From: Parasalinivibrio latis
GTDB lineage: Bacteria > Pseudomonadota > Gammaproteobacteria > Enterobacterales > Vibrionaceae
Direction: 5' to 3'
NCBI RefSeq assembly: GCF_036825535.1
Contig: NZ_CP098812.1
Span: 868,001-932,000 of the forward strand
Length of the DNA stretch: 64,000 bases
Of the stretch, positions 1 through 7,028 are shown piece after piece. Both the position numbers and the translations under genes were made by a program. The stretch's first letter is position 1; the number at the start of each line of letters is the position of its first letter. Under the pieces are notes generated by a model. The model did not search any database, was not told the DNA's origin, and worked only from the letters and a program-made list of their open reading frames with translations.

Positions 1-1
1 T

Positions 2-937
2 AAGGACTACGTGGTTAACCCGCTGGCGAACATCTACTTCACTGGCCTGTCTTCATTCCTGATTGTGGCTATCGGCTGGTATGTAACCGAGAAGATCGTT
101 GAGCCGCGCCTGTCCAAGCTGGCAATTGACGAAGATGCGGAAACCGCTCCGGATCTGGGCAGCTTTACCCAAACTGAAAGCCGTGCGTTCAACCGTGCGG
201 GCATCGCAATGCTTGCCGGTATCGCCCTGCTGGTGGTGGCCCTGTGGCCTGAAACTTCACCGCTGCGTGCACCGGATGGCCAGCTGACTTCCTTTGCTGC
301 ACCGATCATGAAGTCTATCGTGCCGCTGATCTTCATCCTGTTTATTATCCCTGGTGTGGTTTACGGCCGTGTTGCCGGTACTTTCAAAACCAGCAGTGAC
401 ATTATCAAGTCAATGAGCGACACCATGGCAACCATGGGCAGCTACCTGGTTATGTCGTTCTTCTGTGCCCAGTTCCTGGCGGCATTCAGCCAGTCAAACA
501 TCGGTACGCTGTTGGCACTGGAAGGCGCTGAGCTCCTGAAAGCACTGAATATGCCGGGCCAGCTGACTATCGTGGGTATGGTTCTGCTGACTGCAACCGT
601 TAACCTGCTTATCGGTTCTGCGTCTGCCAAGTGGGCCCTGATTGGTCCTATCCTGGTACCGATGCTGATGGCGCTGGGTATTTCCCCAGAACTGTCTCAG
701 GCTGCATTCCGTGTAGGTGACTCTGTTTCCAACATCATTTCGCCTCTGATGGTGTTCTTCCCACTGGTTGTTGTTTACTGCCAGCGTTATGTGAAGAGCA
801 CAGGTATCGGTACCCTGGCTTCTATGATGATGCCATATTCCATCGCCATGCTGATTGGCTGGACCCTGTTCCTGCTGGCGTACTGGACGCTGGGCCTGCC
901 TCTGGGTATTCAGGCACCGTACACTTACTCTCTGTAA
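2..937 (+). CDS. AbgT-family transporter, C-terminal part (5' truncated)
   Basis: This is the C-terminal 311 residues of an AbgT-family membrane transporter. The family includes p-aminobenzoyl-glutamate importer AbgT and the MtrF drug exporter. The reading frame is open through base 2, so the true start lies outside the window; the GTG at 11 is internal. The residues VTEKIVEPRL followed by a run of hydrophobic segments (about residues 65-85, 105-125, 140-165, 190-235, 255-305) are typical of the family. The ORF stops just before a strong hairpin terminator. Substrate cannot be told from this fragment: folate catabolite uptake or drug export are both possible. Confidence 0.88.
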   Translation, partial: KDYVVNPLANIYFTGLSSFLIVAIGWYVTEKIVEPRLSKLAIDEDAETAPDLGSFTQTESRAFNRAGIAMLAGIALLVVALWPETSPLRAPDGQLTSFAAPIMKSIVPLIFILFIIPGVVYGRVAGTFKTSSDIIKSMSDTMATMGSYLVMSFFCAQFLAAFSQSNIGTLLALEGAELLKALNMPGQLTIVGMVLLTATVNLLIGSASAKWALIGPILVPMLMALGISPELSQAAFRVGDSVSNIISPLMVFFPLVVVYCQRYVKSTGIGTLASMMMPYSIAMLIGWTLFLLAYWTLGLPLGIQAPYTYSL

Positions 938-954
938 GCTAAGTAAAGAAATGA

Positions 955-985
955 AATGCCCCGGCCAATGGCCGGGGCATTTTTA
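955..985 (+). terminator. Rho-independent terminator after abgT-like gene
   Basis: A perfect 12-bp stem (AATGCCCCGGCC / GGCCGGGGCATT) with a 3-nt loop is followed by TTTT. It lies between the convergent transporter and fghA genes and ends transcription of the transporter. Confidence 0.9.
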
Positions 986-992
986 TTGGGGG

Positions 993-1844
993 TTATTTCA
1001 GCAGGTGCCCTGCGTGGAAACGCAGGTGTTCACCAATAAAGGTAGAGATGAAAAAGTAGCTATGGTCATAACCGGGCTGCATCCGTATTTCTACCGGGTA
1101 GCCGGAAGCTGCCGCCGCCATTTGCAGAGTTTCCGGCTTCAGTTGTTCAGCCAGGAAATTGTCTGCGTCACCCTGATCGACCAACAGTGGCAGAGGATCA
1201 TTGTCACCTTGCCAGTCCTTCATCAGCTCAACGCTGTCATAGATTTTCCAGCTCTCTTTGTCTTCGCCGAGGTAATTGGAAAACGCTTTCTGCCCCCAGG
1301 GGCAATCCATCGGGTGGCAGATAGGGCTGAACGCCGATACTGAACGGTAGCGGAGCGGGTTTTTCAGTGCGACGGTAATTGCCCCGTGGCCGCCCATGGA
1401 GTGTCCGCTGATGCTGCGTACCGGTTTTACCGCGAATTCCGATTCCACCAGGTTTGGCAGTTCATCGGTGACATAGTCGTACATCTTGTAATGCTGATCC
1501 CATTGCGCCTGAGTCGCGTTAAGGTAAAACCCGGCTCCCAGGCCGAAGTCATATGCACCTTCCGGGTCATCCGGTACACCTTCCCCTCGTGGGCTGGTAT
1601 CCGGGGCGACGATTGCAATCCCCAGTTCTGCGGCTACACGCATTGCTCCGGCTTTTTGCATAAAGTTCTCATCAGTACAGGTCAGGCCGGAAAGCCAGTA
1701 GAGGACCGGGACACGTTTCTCTTCTGCCTGCGGGGGGAGGTAAACGGCAAAACGCATGGTACAGCCAAGTACTTTGGACTCGTGGGTGTGCTGCTGGTGC
1801 CAGCCCCCGAAACACTTGGTTGAGGAAACCAGGGTTAAAGACAT
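993..1844 (-). CDS. fghA: S-formylglutathione hydrolase
   Basis: Cytosolic serine hydrolase that splits S-formylglutathione into formate and glutathione, the last step of glutathione-dependent formaldehyde detoxification. The 283-residue product is the usual length for FghA/FrmB (esterase D family). The nucleophile motif GHSMGG is at residues 147-152 (Ser149), and the C-terminal GYDHSYFF carries the catalytic His. I chose the ATG at 1844 (MSLTLVSS) because AAAGGA sits just upstream; an in-frame start at 1874 would add a non-homologous 10-residue leader lying inside a hairpin. It is downstream of adhC, the enzyme making its substrate, but an intrinsic terminator separates the two, so fghA may be expressed at a lower level or by read-through. 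Confidence 0.95.
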   Translation of the reverse strand: MSLTLVSSTKCFGGWHQQHTHESKVLGCTMRFAVYLPPQAEEKRVPVLYWLSGLTCTDENFMQKAGAMRVAAELGIAIVAPDTSPRGEGVPDDPEGAYDFGLGAGFYLNATQAQWDQHYKMYDYVTDELPNLVESEFAVKPVRSISGHSMGGHGAITVALKNPLRYRSVSAFSPICHPMDCPWGQKAFSNYLGEDKESWKIYDSVELMKDWQGDNDPLPLLVDQGDADNFLAEQLKPETLQMAAAASGYPVEIRMQPGYDHSYFFISTFIGEHLRFHAGHLLK

Positions 1845-1860
1845 GGTGATTTTCCTTTCC

Positions 1861-1893
1861 AAAAATAAAAACACGCCCCGGAATCAGGGCGTG
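1861..1893 (-). terminator. Intercistronic terminator between adhC and fghA
   Basis: Read on the minus strand, CACGCCC, an 8-nt loop and GGGCGTG are followed by TTTTTATTTTT. It sits between adhC and fghA, so it is probably a partial terminator that lowers fghA relative to adhC. The T-tract also covers the region just before the fghA ribosome-binding site. Confidence 0.8.
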
Positions 1894-1916
1894 CCGATGG
1901 TATCTTGCTCGGTATC

Positions 1917-3041
1917 TCAGTAGTGAATAACACTGCGGATACTCTTACCTGCGTGCATCAATTCAAAGGCTTCATTGATGTCTTCCAGACCCATGGTGTG
2001 GGTTATGAAATCATCCAGTTTGAATTGTCCGTCGAGGTACTGCTCCACGATTTCAGGAAGCTGAGAGCGACCTTTCACGCCACCAAATGCGGTACCACGC
2101 CACACCCGGCCGGTTACCAGCTGGAACGGACGGGTTGAGATTTCCTGTCCGGCGCCGGCGACACCGATAATCACTGACTCGCCCCAGCCTTTGTGGCAGC
2201 ACTCCAATGCGGAACGCATGATGTTTACGTTACCGATACATTCGAAAGAGTAATCAACACCGCCATCGGTCAGGTCGACAATCACATCCTGGATCGGACG
2301 GTCATATTCTTTAGGGTTGATACAGTCGGTCGCACCGAGCTTCTTCGCCAGCTCAAACTTGCTTTCATTGATATCGATACCCAGGATCCGTCCGGCTTTG
2401 GCCATACGGGCACCGATGATAGCGGACAGGCCAATGCCACCCAGGCCAAATACCGCAACGGTATCGCCTTCCTGAACCTTTGCTGTATTCAGTACTGCCC
2501 CCATGCCGGTGGTGACACCACAGCCAAGCAGGCAAACTTCTTCAAGGGGCGCTTCCGGGTTTACTTTTGCCAGGGAAATCTCAGGCAGGACGGTATATTC
2601 CGAGAATGTTGAGCAGCCCATATAGTGGAAGATGGGTTTACCGTCTTTGTAGAAACGGGTTGTACCGTCAGGCATCAGGCCTTTTCCCTGGGTTTCCCGG
2701 ATTTTCTGGCAAAGGTTGGTTTTGCCGGATTTACAGAATTTGCATTCACCACATTCCGGTGTGTAGAGAGGAATAACATGATCACCGACAGAGACGCTGG
2801 TAACTCCGTCGCCGACTGCCTGAACAATACCACCGCCTTCATGCCCGAGGATTGCCGGGAAAATGCCTTCCGGATCATCGCCTGAAAGGGTAAATGCGTC
2901 GGTGTGGCAAACCCCGGTGGCGATGATCTTGACCAGTACTTCACCGGCCTTAGGCATCATAACGTCCACTTCTTCAATGGACAGTGGTTGATTAGGCCCC
3001 CAGGCCACAGCAGCGCGGGATTTAATAAATTTGTCAGCCAT
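1917..3041 (-). CDS. adhC: S-(hydroxymethyl)glutathione dehydrogenase / class III alcohol dehydrogenase
   Basis: NAD-dependent zinc enzyme oxidising S-(hydroxymethyl)glutathione, the spontaneous adduct of formaldehyde and glutathione, to S-formylglutathione. It is 374 residues, the normal class III ADH length. Catalytic zinc ligands are visible as Cys45 (GVCHTD) and His67 (GHEGGG). The structural zinc site is Cys97, Cys100, Cys103 and Cys111. The Rossmann motif GLGGIGLS starts near residue 200. A good AGGAGAAG ribosome-binding site precedes the ATG. It is transcribed away from a LysR-type gene, likely its regulator, and toward fghA. Also called frmA. Confidence 0.96.
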   Translation of the reverse strand: MADKFIKSRAAVAWGPNQPLSIEEVDVMMPKAGEVLVKIIATGVCHTDAFTLSGDDPEGIFPAILGHEGGGIVQAVGDGVTSVSVGDHVIPLYTPECGECKFCKSGKTNLCQKIRETQGKGLMPDGTTRFYKDGKPIFHYMGCSTFSEYTVLPEISLAKVNPEAPLEEVCLLGCGVTTGMGAVLNTAKVQEGDTVAVFGLGGIGLSAIIGARMAKAGRILGIDINESKFELAKKLGATDCINPKEYDRPIQDVIVDLTDGGVDYSFECIGNVNIMRSALECCHKGWGESVIIGVAGAGQEISTRPFQLVTGRVWRGTAFGGVKGRSQLPEIVEQYLDGQFKLDDFITHTMGLEDINEAFELMHAGKSIRSVIHY

Positions 3042-3221
3042 TCACTTCTTCTCCTGAAATCCGTTTTACTTAATAAAGTATGATCCCCAAATAAAAAAAT
3101 AGTCCTTGTTCGCAACGTCAGCCTGAACAGTAATTGCGACAGCGTCAGGGATTCATACTCAAATGACCTCTGGACGGGGTGCTGAACACGCATCCAGGGG
3201 TTATTTGAGGATATTCATTTG

Positions 3222-3256
3222 TATCGATTGTAATTGTTCGCTACCGATTGATAATT
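3222..3256. promoter_or_regulatory. Candidate LysR operator: two direct repeats, 20-bp period
   Basis: In the 252-bp divergent adhC / lysR region, TATCGATTG (3222-3230) recurs as TACCGATTG (3242-3250), exactly 20 bp or two helical turns apart. Each is followed by an A/T-rich TAATT or ATAATT. This phasing suits cooperative binding by a LysR-type regulator on one face of DNA. The rest of the region (3042-3221) shows no other clear structure. Confidence 0.4.
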
Positions 3257-3293
3257 AAGGCTACGAGTAAATCACTTTTGCTGGACTGTAATA

Positions 3294-4172
3294 ATGGTGC
3301 ACTGGGAAGGGGTGACAGAGTTTGTTGCCGTCGCTGAGACCGGGGGGTTTACCGCTGCGTCGATGCAATTGGGATCGTCTGTGGCGCACGTCAGCCGGAT
3401 GGTTGCGAAACTGGAACAAAGGCTGGATATCCGGCTTTTAAACCGTACAACCCGTAAAGTGTCACTCACGGATGAAGGCGCGATTTATTACCGGCACTGC
3501 CGGGAAGTGTTAAATGGGCTGCTGGAAGCTGAACAGGAACTTCTCAACCGCAAACAAAAACCCTGCGGCCTTATTAAGCTCACGGCACCTGTAACCTATG
3601 GTGAGCAGTACATCCTGCCACTCCTTAATGATTTTATGCAGATGTATCCGGGCGTTGAAGCCACGGTTGAATTGACCAACCAGCAGCTCGATCTGGTTGA
3701 AGGCGGATATGATCTGGCTATTCGCCTTGGCCCGCTGGCAAGCTCAAGTCTGGTGGCCAGGAGACTGGCAATAAGACGCCAGCATGTTTGCCTGTCCCCT
3801 GCGTATAAGAAAAAACACGGGATCCCCAAAAGCCTGGAAGAGTTGAGGGAACATAACTGTCTGCTTGGCAACCACCCTTACTGGCGGTTCCATGTGGATG
3901 ACAAGGAGCGGAATGTAAAAGTGACCGGCTCCGTCACTTACAATAGTGGCCGAGGGCTGTTGGATGCCGCGCTGAAAGGAATCGGTGTGGTGCAGTTACC
4001 GGACTACTATGTTGACGAATATGTTGCCAGTGGAGAACTGCTGCCGGTCCTGGAGGGTATGGCTCCGGAAGCTGAAGGGATCTGGGCCCTTTATCCGCAG
4101 CGGCGCAGCCTCCCGATGCGGGTGCGGAAGTTAATCGAGTTTTTGGCTGCATCGTTGTCTGAAAAGCGCTGA
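3294..4172 (+). CDS. LysR-family transcriptional regulator, probable formaldehyde-detoxification activator
   Basis: A 292-residue LysR-type regulator. The N-terminal winged helix-turn-helix spans about residues 1-60 (WEGVTEFVAVAETGGFTAAS, then LNRTTRKVSLTDEG). A substrate-binding domain covers residues 90-290. Start is the ATG at 3294, matching the MVHWEGVTEF opening I associate with this subfamily. It is divergent from adhC-fghA, the usual arrangement of a LysR regulator with its target, so control of formaldehyde detoxification is inferred. The tadA promoter lies over its 3' end. Confidence 0.85.
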   Translation: MVHWEGVTEFVAVAETGGFTAASMQLGSSVAHVSRMVAKLEQRLDIRLLNRTTRKVSLTDEGAIYYRHCREVLNGLLEAEQELLNRKQKPCGLIKLTAPVTYGEQYILPLLNDFMQMYPGVEATVELTNQQLDLVEGGYDLAIRLGPLASSSLVARRLAIRRQHVCLSPAYKKKHGIPKSLEELREHNCLLGNHPYWRFHVDDKERNVKVTGSVTYNSGRGLLDAALKGIGVVQLPDYYVDEYVASGELLPVLEGMAPEAEGIWALYPQRRSLPMRVRKLIEFLAASLSEKR

Positions 4173-4184
4173 ACTCGCTATAAT
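4155..4184 (+). promoter_or_regulatory. Probable sigma-70 promoter of tadA
   Basis: TTGTCT (4155-4160), an 18-bp spacer and a perfect TATAAT (4179-4184) lie 43 bp before the tadA start. The -35 hexamer falls inside the end of the preceding LysR gene. Confidence 0.6.
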
Positions 4185-4226
4185 CCGCAGCCCTTAGGCC
4201 AACATATACCATCACAGAGACGCAGA

Positions 4227-4727
4227 ATGACCAATACCGATCCAGCCCGTTTTATGCGACGAGCCATTGAACTGGCAACGAAAGCCGAAGACGAAGGTGA
4301 AGTTCCTGTCGGTGCCGTGCTTGTCCATGAAGGACAGGTAATCGGGGAGGGGTGGAACCGCTCTATCGGCCAGCATGATGCCACTGCCCACGCGGAGATG
4401 ATGGCCCTTCGCCAGGGTGGATTGGTGCTTGCAAACTACCGCCTGCTGGAAACCACGTTGTATGTCACTTTAGAGCCCTGCCCAATGTGTGCGGCTGCCA
4501 TGGTGCATGCAAGGGTAGGGAAGGTGGTGTTTGGCGCACCGGATTTAAAAACCGGGGCAGCCGGCTCGGTGATGAACCTTCTCAGCTACGAGGGGGTCAA
4601 CCACCATGTTGCGTTTGAGGGGGGCTTGTTGGAAGAAGAATGCCGGGAACAGCTTCAGGCATTCTTCCGGCGTCGCCGGGCGGAGAAAAAAGCAGAGAAA
4701 GCAGCCCGTAAACAGGCTGAAGGTTAG
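4227..4727 (+). CDS. tadA: tRNA-specific adenosine-34 deaminase
   Basis: Essential cytosolic enzyme that converts wobble adenosine-34 of tRNA-Arg(ACG) to inosine. The 166-residue product has the cytidine/deoxycytidylate deaminase zinc signature: HAE at 55-57 (His55 zinc ligand, Glu57 catalytic) and PCPMC at 84-88 (Cys85, Cys88). The C-terminal tail is strongly basic (RRRRAEKKAEKAARK), as in tRNA-binding members. Its TAG stop overlaps the TAA stop of a small convergent ORF. Confidence 0.96.
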   Translation: MTNTDPARFMRRAIELATKAEDEGEVPVGAVLVHEGQVIGEGWNRSIGQHDATAHAEMMALRQGGLVLANYRLLETTLYVTLEPCPMCAAAMVHARVGKVVFGAPDLKTGAAGSVMNLLSYEGVNHHVAFEGGLLEEECREQLQAFFRRRRAEKKAEKAARKQAEG

Positions 4728-4915
4728 CGTTCACTGACCAGGAAAGGCACCGGGCCTTCTGCGAACTCCTGGGTGGAAAACAGTCTGTGTCGCCAGAGTA
4801 CCTTTTTATGCATGTTTGAACGCAGTCGCTTGCGGCGGGTACTGGATGCCTGTGCGCGGGCACGAAGGTTATCCCTGCGCTGTGAGCCGACGTTCAGGCT
4901 GGTTTTTCTTTTCAT
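4724..4915 (-). CDS. Small highly basic hypothetical protein, 63 residues
   Basis: I do not recognise this ORF. It would encode 63 residues, rich in Arg and Lys in the first 45 (RRDNLRARA, STRRKRLRS), with no membrane segment or cysteine. In favour of a real gene: ATG at 4915 is preceded at good spacing by AAGGAAAG (4919-4926), and it fills an otherwise empty gap between tadA and mltF. Its TAA stop interlocks with the tadA TAG. A basic N-terminus could indicate nucleic-acid or ribosome binding, but that is only a guess. Against it: no known homolog to my memory and short length. Confidence 0.5.
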   Translation of the reverse strand: MKRKTSLNVGSQRRDNLRARAQASSTRRKRLRSNMHKKVLWRHRLFSTQEFAEGPVPFLVSER

Positions 4916-5038
4916 CAACTTTCCTTGTGCGTATTTAAAGTCCCCATAGTTCTAAACTAGGCTGATGACAGTTTTATGGCAAACGCACGTTACAAGGATG
5001 TGTGCTGTGTACGTAAACAGAAGTGAACAATGAATGGA

Positions 5039-5074
5039 AAACGGGATGTACAGACACTGTACATCCCGTTTTTG
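5039..5074. terminator. Terminator downstream of mltF
   Basis: A perfect 13-bp stem ACGGGATGTACAG / CTGTACATCCCGT with a 3-nt ACA loop, flanked by AA on the left and TTTTT on the right. It can act in either direction. It lies 3' of the minus-strand mltF gene, and the 4916-5038 stretch before it holds only the promoter region of the small ORF. Confidence 0.8.
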
Positions 5075-5077
5075 GTT

Positions 5078-6754
5078 TTACGCTTTTGGCTTGCGGCTGA
5101 CACCCGTTGATTCTGGCGCAGGCTTTTCTGGCTGAGCGTCACTTTCCTGAACATTGTGCTCAGGCGCACTTTCAGCTTTTTTGCCCTCAACCACTGTTGC
5201 TGTGGTTGCTTTGTCTTCGCCTGTTTCAGCAGCCTCCGTGACTTGCTGAGGGGTACCTTCTCCGGAAACTGTTGCTGCAGCATCAGTGTCCGGTGCGACG
5301 ATGGTTTGCAGGCCTTCCTCCGTTTCAACCACAAATTCACTCTGGATCTCAGTCCGGTGAGCCTGCTCAAAGCCGATAATACTCTGGTAGTAACGGCGGA
5401 TGTTTTCCACGTAGTTCAGCGCTTCATGGCCACGGGCGTAACCATACCGGGTCTGGCGGTAGTATTTGCGCTGGGTCAGCAGCGGGATACGTTTTTTCAC
5501 ATCCGTCCAGGAATCCGGGTCACCGCCCTGAGCCTTGGTCAGGCGCCGTGCATCCATCATATGGCCAAATCCCATGTTGTACGAGGCAAGGGCAAACCAG
5601 ATCTTTTCATGCTGGTTCACGCTGTCAGGCACGCGCTTGAGGATCTTGTGCAGGTAATCTGCGCCACCACGGATACTCTGCTCCGGATCAAGCCGGTTCT
5701 TCACACCAACAGATTTGGCTGTCGGCAGAGTCAGCATCATCATTCCCCGGACGCCGGTTGGGGAGATGGCCCGAGGATTCCAGTGAGACTCTTGGTAAGA
5801 AACCGCGGCCAGTAAACGCCAGTCAAAGTCACGGGAATACTGTTTGAAAAGCGGTTCCCACTTAGGCAGTTTGGATTCGATGGCGCGGAGGAATGCTCGG
5901 GTATCCACGTAGTCAAAACTGTCGACATGGCCGAAATATTTCTCTTCCAGTGTATCGAGCTGGCCGCTTTGCTTCATGTCACCAAAGAATTCAATCATCA
6001 GTGCATAAACGCTGTCGTCCTTGCCTTTTGGCAGGAACCAGGCAACCGGTTCGTCCTCAGTCAGCTCCAGTGACAGCGCAATATCCGGATAGATCCGCTG
6101 AGCCAGCGCGATGCTGATGGAATCGGCGATAGTGAAGTCAATGTCACCCTGTGCTACCTGCTTGAGCAGGAGGTCATCGTCACCGTCTTTCATCGCCTCC
6201 CATTTCAGGGCAGGGTGCTCTGGCTTGATTTCGTTCAGCGTCTGCTCATGGCTTGATCCTGCAACAACGACTAAAGAGGCATCGTCTTTGTTGAGTTCAT
6301 CAATATCACGTGGGCGCCAATGGCCTTTTTTGTAAACCACCTGCTGGCTGACATAGTAATACGCCGGACCTGGCCGAAACTCAGCCAGGCGCTCAGGCGT
6401 GACTGTCAGGCCTGCTGCAATAAGGTCTACATCGCCGCGCTTCAGTGCCGGAAACAGCCCGGAAAGGGTAAAAATAGGCTGCATTTCAAGTTTGACGCCG
6501 AGAACGTCGGCAAAACGCTTGGCAAGTTCGTAATCGAGGCCTGTAGGGCCTTCAGAACCGATGTAATAAGAAAGCTGGTTATTCAGGGTTCCCACACGCA
6601 GTACACCGCGCTCGCGGATTTTCTCCAGCTCGGTTCTGTCATCATAGCGCCAGTCGCAACCTGAAAGGGCTGCGACCACTACCGCAATGAGCAGATAGGA
6701 AAGGTAGTGATAGAGCTTATTTCTTTTCAAACAAATGACTCTTGCAAATGCCAT
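5078..6754 (-). CDS. mltF: Membrane-bound lytic murein transglycosylase F
   Basis: Outer-membrane lipoprotein that cleaves peptidoglycan between MurNAc and GlcNAc with 1,6-anhydro formation. Domain order is: lipoprotein signal with LSGC lipobox (about residues 15-34), a periplasmic solute-binding-like module (RVGTLNNQLSYYIGSEGPTG onward, to about 265), then the lysozyme-like SLT domain with catalytic Glu in SYQESHWNP. The start is uncertain. I prefer ATG 6754, which puts a basic stretch directly before the membrane segment; the longer frame to 6862 would add 36 residues overlapping the purL control region. The last roughly 75 residues are Ala/Glu/Thr-rich and low in complexity, longer than I expect for E. 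coli MltF. It is divergent from purL. Confidence 0.92.
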   Translation of the reverse strand: MAFARVICLKRNKLYHYLSYLLIAVVVAALSGCDWRYDDRTELEKIRERGVLRVGTLNNQLSYYIGSEGPTGLDYELAKRFADVLGVKLEMQPIFTLSGLFPALKRGDVDLIAAGLTVTPERLAEFRPGPAYYYVSQQVVYKKGHWRPRDIDELNKDDASLVVVAGSSHEQTLNEIKPEHPALKWEAMKDGDDDLLLKQVAQGDIDFTIADSISIALAQRIYPDIALSLELTEDEPVAWFLPKGKDDSVYALMIEFFGDMKQSGQLDTLEEKYFGHVDSFDYVDTRAFLRAIESKLPKWEPLFKQYSRDFDWRLLAAVSYQESHWNPRAISPTGVRGMMMLTLPTAKSVGVKNRLDPEQSIRGGADYLHKILKRVPDSVNQHEKIWFALASYNMGFGHMMDARRLTKAQGGDPDSWTDVKKRIPLLTQRKYYRQTRYGYARGHEALNYVENIRRYYQSIIGFEQAHRTEIQSEFVVETEEGLQTIVAPDTDAAATVSGEGTPQQVTEAAETGEDKATTATVVEGKKAESAPEHNVQESDAQPEKPAPESTGVSRKPKA

Positions 6755-6856
6755 GGAGTGATTTATACCAGAGCGGGTGATTGAGGCAAAGTTGTGATTA
6801 GCAAAGCTGGGACGGTGTTTGTCTATCCGGGCTGTAAAAACAGGATGAAAAAAAAC

Positions 6857-6872
6857 ACGCAAACGGTTGCGT
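6857..6872. promoter_or_regulatory. PurR operator upstream of purL
   Basis: ACGCAAACGGTTGCGT is a near-perfect palindrome matching the gammaproteobacterial PurR box (ACGCAAACGTTTNCNT). It lies about 30 bp upstream of the purL -10 element, positioned to block the promoter when PurR is bound to hypoxanthine or guanine. Confidence 0.8.
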
Positions 6873-6878
6873 TATCTG

Positions 6879-6907
6879 TTACGTCACACTTTGTTTTCCC
6901 CTATAAT
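6879..6907 (+). promoter_or_regulatory. Probable purL promoter
   Basis: A perfect -10 TATAAT at 6902-6907 has a weak -35 (TTACGT, 6879-6884) 17 bp upstream, immediately after the PurR box. The leader to the purL ATG is about 115 nt and shows no clear attenuator. Confidence 0.55.
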
Positions 6908-7028
6908 GGCGGCCGACACCCTTCGGAACCGGAAAATCGGTGACATTGAAGTGGCTGAACGAAAGGAATTTCGAGCTGCCACTCCAATGTTACCTATCAC
7001 ACACCGCTAAACCGAGAGACGTTGACAC

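Noticed and set aside
1..3. TAA at the window start as the stop of an upstream gene
   Set aside because: It is in a different frame from the open transporter frame, which reads through base 2; nothing supports a second gene there.
5156..5815. 219-codon open frame opposite mltF
   Set aside because: Antisense to the SLT domain and tail of mltF, Cys/Phe-rich nonsense composition, no family resemblance.
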